A stretch of DNA of 64,000 nucleotides from Hymenobacter crusticola (GTDB taxonomy: Bacteria; Bacteroidota; Bacteroidia; Cytophagales; Hymenobacteraceae): positions 310,001 to 374,000 of the forward strand of contig NZ_MTSE01000005.1 of NCBI RefSeq assembly GCF_002154225.1. Reading direction: 5' to 3'. Every line of letters starts with the position of its first letter. The first letter of the stretch is position 1. Shown piece by piece: positions 59,963 through 64,000 of the stretch. Under the pieces are notes generated by a model. It had not been told where the DNA came from. It did no database searches and saw nothing but the letters and a program-made list of their open reading frames with translations. The position numbers and the translations under genes were made by a program.

Positions 59963-61123
59963 ATGAACAATAAATATAGCCAGGCAAAGCGCGAACAGTA
60001 CGGCCGTCGCCTTGCCGACCACCTTTGCCAGCAACACTTTGCCGCCCCCGCCATGCCACCCACGGCTACGCTCGATGGACCGGCCATTCTGCGCTTTACG
60101 CCCATCCGACAAATCAATCTGTTTGTTGTGCAGCAACTGCTAGCTCAATGGACAGCCGAAATGGCGCGCCTGCGCAGCCCTTACTTCGACTTTGAAGCTC
60201 CTGATGTCCGCCAGGCCCTCACGCAATTCATGAATGTACTGTCGCGCCGCATCAAACTCACGCGTACGGCCTTCGAGCCGTTACTCGCCCGCGCCGTTGC
60301 TGATACCTTCGCCGTCGTTCTCGACCCAACTACCACCTTTGATTTGAAACTGCTCAATGCGCAGCCCTACGCCAGCGTGGAGCAGCTGCGCGATGCATTG
60401 CGCTACTTGGACGTAGAAAAAGCACTGTATCAAGGCTTCTTGGATACGTTAACGCCGGACAAGCCACTGGAGCGGCGTATTCTACTCACGGGCTTTCAGC
60501 AATACCAGGAAAGCAATCCGCTGCCCAACGACGCGTTTGCGAAGCTGATGCAGGAACTTGACACGCTGCTGCCGCTCACCGAGGCCGACTTGCTGGAAGC
60601 TAGCCCGGTCGCACCCGAACCGGCCAAGCCCGAAAACAAGCCAGTGCCACGCGCTGCGGCAGAACCTGTCGAGCTAGCGCCCCAACCTGCTGCTAGCCCC
60701 GTAGTCGTCGAACATAAACCTAGCCCCCCAACTGAAGCACCACGACGTCCGCTGGTGGAAGCGGCGACAGGTGGCGCGGTTCCGCTCCATGAGAAGCTAC
60801 GGGCCGAGCGGCCAACGGGTACTTCGCTCAGCGAAACCCTGCGGCCGGAGCGGCCCAACGGTACCACTTTAGCCGAGAAGGCTCCCAAAGTTGAGTCACT
60901 GCGCGAGGCTATTTCCATTAACCAGCGCTTCAGCTTTATTAATGAGCTATTCAACGGCGAAAACATGGAATACCACGCGGCCATTCAGCAACTCGATAGC
61001 CTCCCCGACGCCGATACGGCCCGACGCTACGTCGCCGATGAGCTAGCGCAGAAATACGGCTGGGTCCGGAAGGAAGAGCATGTGAATAAGCTGTTGAAGC
61101 TTATTGAACGCAAGTTCGCTTAA
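59963..61123 (+). CDS. Conserved protein of unknown function (386 aa)
   Basis: I chose the ATG at 59963; a TTG at 59939 is in frame. I do not recognise a domain. The N-terminal half (residues 1-215) is helical, with RLRSPYFDFEAPDVRQALTQ and NVLSRRIKLTRTAFEPLLAR. The middle (215-310) is a Pro/Ala/Glu-rich disordered linker with two copies of a LRPERPNGT-like motif (LRAERPTGTSLSE and LRPERPNGTTLAE). The C-terminus (about 315-386) is a second conserved helical unit (SINQRFSFINELFNGEN). It has no signal peptide or membrane segment. It is followed after 9 bp by a membrane-protein gene. Confidence 0.7.
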   Translation: MNNKYSQAKREQYGRRLADHLCQQHFAAPAMPPTATLDGPAILRFTPIRQINLFVVQQLLAQWTAEMARLRSPYFDFEAPDVRQALTQFMNVLSRRIKLTRTAFEPLLARAVADTFAVVLDPTTTFDLKLLNAQPYASVEQLRDALRYLDVEKALYQGFLDTLTPDKPLERRILLTGFQQYQESNPLPNDAFAKLMQELDTLLPLTEADLLEASPVAPEPAKPENKPVPRAAAEPVELAPQPAASPVVVEHKPSPPTEAPRRPLVEAATGGAVPLHEKLRAERPTGTSLSETLRPERPNGTTLAEKAPKVESLREAISINQRFSFINELFNGENMEYHAAIQQLDSLPDADTARRYVADELAQKYGWVRKEEHVNKLLKLIERKFA

Positions 61124-61132
61124 GCTGCTAGC

Positions 61133-62215
61133 GTGTTTTCTCCTCTCGCCGCTTTGCCTCCTAGCTTTTGGCTACGCTGGCGCCAACTGCTGCTCGTGTA
61201 TCTGTTTGCGGTGGGTACGGTAGCCGGTAGTGCCTACACCATGTACGTGCACTATGACTTCTCGCACTCACTCGACACGCGCAGCTACTTGGGTGTGGCA
61301 CGAGGCGAGTTTAGAGGAAATAGCGTCACGCGACGTTACCGCGTACTGGTACCGGCCGCTGCCGCTGCCGTAGCGTGGCCGCTAGAACGCATCTATGCCC
61401 ATATTTGGCCCCAGCGCGCAACGAGCGACTGGGCGTTGCGCCTAGCTTTTTACCTGGTAAACACCTTATTGCTAGCAGCAACGGGCGTGGTGATCTTTCA
61501 GACATGTCTACTCTACGGCGCCACACCAACGGCGGCCCTGCTAGGCATGGTCGCCGTACTGACGAGTCGCTGGGCTGTCTACCTAGCGGGCTTGCCTCTG
61601 GTCGACAGCTTATATATGCTGGTATTTGCCCTAGCTTTTTACGCCGCCCGGAGCGGTTCGAGCCTTGCCTTGGTGGCTTGTATCTTGCTAGGTCCGCATG
61701 CTAAAGAGTCGTTCGTTTTTCTGGCGCCTTGGTTGTTGCTGTTTAGCCAACGAGCTGTACGCTGGCCCTGGCAACTTTTGTGGCTTGTGGCGTCAGGCCT
61801 ACTTGCTTACGCCGTTCGCCATTGGGTCGATCAGCAAGCCGGAGCGGAGGCACAAGCTAGTGTGCAGAATGCTTTCAGCCACTTTGAAAACGTATCGTAC
61901 TCTCTTCACCGCCTCTTCTCGCTCAAAGGAGTAGGAGAGATTTTCAGCATTTTCGGCTTTTTCAGCTTGGTACTGTTGCTCGGAGCGCGAGGTAGTTGGG
62001 CTCAGATTCGTTCTTGGCTGCAACCCCTGGGCTGGGCAAGTGCGGGGCTAGGTCTTGTGGTCGTAGTTCACATGCTTCTGTCAAGCGAGCTGGCGCGTAT
62101 GGGCTATCTTTTTTCGCCGGTCTTTGCCGTGGCCTTCAGCTTGATTTTAACCCGGCATCCCTCCTTCCGCTGGCTCCAAAGCCCACCACGAACTAACCCG
62201 GAAAACAGGGGCTAG
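61133..62215 (+). CDS. Polytopic membrane protein of unknown function (GT-C-like layout)
   Basis: The start is GTG at 61133, 9 bp after the previous stop; I see no better ATG. The 360 residues hold eight to ten membrane helices. A loop after the first helix (YDFSHSLDTRSYLGVARGEF, then RRYRVLVPAAAA) has the aspartate/arginine pattern often seen in the first loop of GT-C glycosyltransferases and related proteins, but no family can be named safely. Its stop overlaps the rodA stop on the other strand at a shared CTAG. Confidence 0.65.
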   Translation: MFSPLAALPPSFWLRWRQLLLVYLFAVGTVAGSAYTMYVHYDFSHSLDTRSYLGVARGEFRGNSVTRRYRVLVPAAAAAVAWPLERIYAHIWPQRATSDWALRLAFYLVNTLLLAATGVVIFQTCLLYGATPTAALLGMVAVLTSRWAVYLAGLPLVDSLYMLVFALAFYAARSGSSLALVACILLGPHAKESFVFLAPWLLLFSQRAVRWPWQLLWLVASGLLAYAVRHWVDQQAGAEAQASVQNAFSHFENVSYSLHRLFSLKGVGEIFSIFGFFSLVLLLGARGSWAQIRSWLQPLGWASAGLGLVVVVHMLLSSELARMGYLFSPVFAVAFSLILTRHPSFRWLQSPPRTNPENRG

Positions 62216-63504
62216 CGCACCAGATCCTGCTTACGGTAAGCATCAATAGCAAGCAGAATAAACAGCAGCGTTGTAAACGACCACAGCGAAGACCCCCCGT
62301 AGCTAAAGAAAGGCAACGGAATTCCCACGACGGGTGCTAGCCCGATCGTCATGCCGATATTAACGGCGAAGTGGAAGAAGATAATGCTGGCCACGCAGTA
62401 CCCATACGTGCGGCCAAACACGGATTTCTGGCGCTCAGCGACGTACAGGACGCGGGCCAGCAGCGTCATAAACAAAACGATAACAACCGAGCTGCCGACC
62501 CAGCCCCACTCCTCGCCCACGGTGCAGAAGATGAAGTCGGTGCTCTGTTCGGGCACGAAGTCGAACTTGGTTTGGGTGCCTTCCAAGAAGCCCTTCCCGA
62601 CCAAGCCTCCCGAGCCAATGGCAATTTTGGACTGCGTAACGTTCCAGCCCACACCTAGCGGGTCGGCCGAAGGATTGATCAGAACCTCAATCCGCTTGCG
62701 CTGGTGGGGCTGCAAAACGTTGTTGAAGAAGAAATCAACCCCGAACACCATTCCCACCACGATGCCCCACACACTAAGGGCTAGGGGCAAATGATGGCGC
62801 ATTACCCGCGAATTAAACAAGAAGACGACCCCTAGCATCACCGTGAATGCGCCCACCAGCCACAGCTTCGGGATGAGCAGCGCCAGAATGAGGATAGCAC
62901 CCGCGGCAGCTAGTACAATCAGAATAAGGGGCGACATGCCCTCCCGGAAATAGGCCAGCAAGAAGGCGCCAAACACTAATGCTTGTCCGGTTTCGTTGGA
63001 GGCAATAATGAGTAGCGGCGGCAGCAGCGTCAGGCCGGCGAGCACGAGGTGGTCGCGCCAGCTTTGGTGCCGCAAGTTGGTGCTCGCCATAAAGCGTGAC
63101 ACCGCCAAGGCCGTCGTAAACTTCGCAAATTCGGCGGGTTGCAACCGCACCGGACCTAGTTCCAGCCACGAGCGGGACCCCGCAATCGGCCGGGCAATCA
63201 CCAAGGTAATGAGCAGCAGCAGTATCATGCCTCCGTAGAGGCCAAAGGCGAAGGTGTCGTAGGCCTTGTAGTCGATAACGACTAAAACCACAATGAGCAC
63301 CACTGCCGTCCCAATCCATAGGATTTGCTTAAACCAGTTGAATTGCATCAACTCACTAAAACTCAGGCTAAATGCATTGGAAGGCGCGTCGGGAGAGTAA
63401 CTAGCGGCATACACGTTCAGCCAACCGAGGAACACCATCAGGAAATAAATCCCGACGGTAATCCAATCGATACTACGGCTGTAACGCGCTGGTGAGGAAG
63501 GCAT
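62212..63504 (-). CDS. rodA: Peptidoglycan polymerase RodA (SEDS family)
   Basis: A 10-helix SEDS glycosyltransferase that polymerises lipid II for side-wall growth together with PBP2. Family marks are RPIAGSRSWLELGPVRLQPA with EFAKF (the loop that holds the catalytic Asp region), ASNETGQALVFGAFL, and near the end FVPEQSTDFIFCTVGEEWG and LPFFSYGGSSLW. Length 430 is somewhat long because of an insertion in the middle loop (YFREGMSPLILIVLAAAGAI and following). The mrdA gene lies upstream on the same strand, the usual order. Confidence 0.94.
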   Translation of the reverse strand: MPSSPARYSRSIDWITVGIYFLMVFLGWLNVYAASYSPDAPSNAFSLSFSELMQFNWFKQILWIGTAVVLIVVLVVIDYKAYDTFAFGLYGGMILLLLITLVIARPIAGSRSWLELGPVRLQPAEFAKFTTALAVSRFMASTNLRHQSWRDHLVLAGLTLLPPLLIIASNETGQALVFGAFLLAYFREGMSPLILIVLAAAGAILILALLIPKLWLVGAFTVMLGVVFLFNSRVMRHHLPLALSVWGIVVGMVFGVDFFFNNVLQPHQRKRIEVLINPSADPLGVGWNVTQSKIAIGSGGLVGKGFLEGTQTKFDFVPEQSTDFIFCTVGEEWGWVGSSVVIVLFMTLLARVLYVAERQKSVFGRTYGYCVASIIFFHFAVNIGMTIGLAPVVGIPLPFFSYGGSSLWSFTTLLFILLAIDAYRKQDLVR

Positions 63505-63533
63505 TGAGGGTGAGCTGTGGCTGGTTGGTTGGC

Positions 63534-63570
63534 AAGAGCTAGGTAAGCTTACTTGCTTTACCTAGCTCTT
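63534..63570 (-). other. Hairpin between mrdA and rodA
   Basis: Arms AAGAGCTAGGTAAGC (63534-63548) and its inverted partner (63555-63570, one extra T) pair over 15 bp. There is no T-run on the minus strand. It could slow transcription between mrdA and rodA or define an mRNA end. Confidence 0.5.
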
Positions 63571-63655
63571 CGCATGAGCGGTAGCAAAAGAGCACTAGAA
63601 CAAAGCGGCGGTTACCTTCTGGCATGCGCCGCCGCACGCAGACGTCAGCCAACGA

Positions 63656-64000
63656 TTAGTGGTGCTTCACGAAACGGTCGGCGCTGCCGGGCAGCCACTC
63701 CTCCCACTTCTTGCGCACCACCTTGCCGCGCAGGTATTTCTCGATCATCAGCGACGCGAGGGGCGCGGCCGAGTTACCGCCGAAGCCAGCATTTTCGATA
63801 AACACGGCAATGGCAATCTTAGGGTCTTCGACCGGCGCAAAAGCGGCGAAGGTGGCGTGGTCAGCCCCGTGGGGGTTTTGTACGGTACCCGTTTTGCCCG
63901 CCATCGAAATACCAAACTGAGCTAAGCTCGCATAGTTGCCCGTACCTCCACGGCCATCCACGACTTGCTGCATACCCGGAATGATTTCCTCGAAATGCTG
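63656..64000 (-). CDS. mrdA: Penicillin-binding protein 2, C-terminal part
   Basis: The frame is open to the right edge, so only the last 114 residues are seen. The KTG box is clear (GISMAGKTGTVQNPHG), followed by DHATFAAFAPVEDPKIAIAV and ENAGFGGNSAAPLASLMIEK, the typical end of PBP2 transpeptidase domains. PBP2 crosslinks peptidoglycan of the side wall and works with RodA, whose gene follows after 151 bp. The SxxK and SxN motifs are outside the window. Confidence 0.92.
   Translation of the reverse strand, partial: QHFEEIIPGMQQVVDGRGGTGNYASLAQFGISMAGKTGTVQNPHGADHATFAAFAPVEDPKIAIAVFIENAGFGGNSAAPLASLMIEKYLRGKVVRKKWEEWLPGSADRFVKHH

Noticed and set aside
1..64000. tRNA, rRNA, CRISPR arrays, riboswitches, intact transposases or phage genes
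   Set aside because: I looked through the spacers and saw no cloverleaf, spaced direct repeats, conserved riboswitch core or transposase motifs.

Overview
The window is a stretch of chromosome from a member of the Bacteroidota, most likely the Cytophagales and close to Hymenobacter (inference). Pointers are a PorZ-type part of the type IX secretion system next to recO, an Oar-like TonB-dependent receptor, DUF937-OmpA fusions, a nuoG without its large molybdopterin domain, few Shine-Dalgarno sites, and one promoter matching the Bacteroidota pattern TTTG-N19-TAnnTTTG. I see no rRNA, tRNA, CRISPR array, prophage or intact insertion sequence.

Layout. 1-3560: end of a polysaccharide locus (partial sulfatase, GH43, GH5-like hydrolase) with a LacI-type palindrome upstream. 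3561-11592: small and housekeeping genes (two lipoprotein candidates, PH-domain protein, NDH-2, carboxypeptidase-regulatory-like protein, ArsR plus thioredoxin-like ferredoxin, YjjG-type phosphatase, PruA) and a broken Uma2 gene. 11593-28220: the 14 genes of respiratory complex I in order A to N, interrupted by a 2.5-kb block on the opposite strand (ECF sigma factor, small membrane protein, outer-membrane barrel) between nuoJ and nuoK and by a superinfection-immunity-like/SHOCT gene between nuoL and nuoM. 28578-36643: two tandem DUF937-OmpA genes, a 3'-5' exonuclease, and a two-component pair (beta-propeller histidine kinase and NarL-type regulator). 36813-41892: DUF2314 lipoprotein, aspS, two secreted proteins, tadA, sod. 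42199-51480: a candidate purine-nucleoside scavenging locus. 51624-64000: ndk, nrnA, three FKBP isomerases in a row, recO, porZ, tdk, a ferredoxin, two conserved proteins of unknown role, rodA and the end of the PBP2 gene.

How the genes work together. NDH-1 and NDH-2 both feed electrons from NADH to quinone. The 42-51 kb block can be read as a pathway: a TonB receptor in the outer membrane, a lipoprotein adenosine deaminase and a secreted NUP-family protein in the periplasm, then an AzgA-type base permease and a NupG-type nucleoside permease in the inner membrane. This is the best candidate for an undescribed system here.

Two non-coding patterns stand out. Several intergenic inverted repeats have arms that differ between copies while a GAACGRYWW core is kept. 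A decamer, AATNATGTGA, clusters around the NarL-type regulator and upstream of the outer-membrane barrel gene, and may be its operator. The tetramer CTAG and the hexamer CCTAGG also look strongly over-used throughout.
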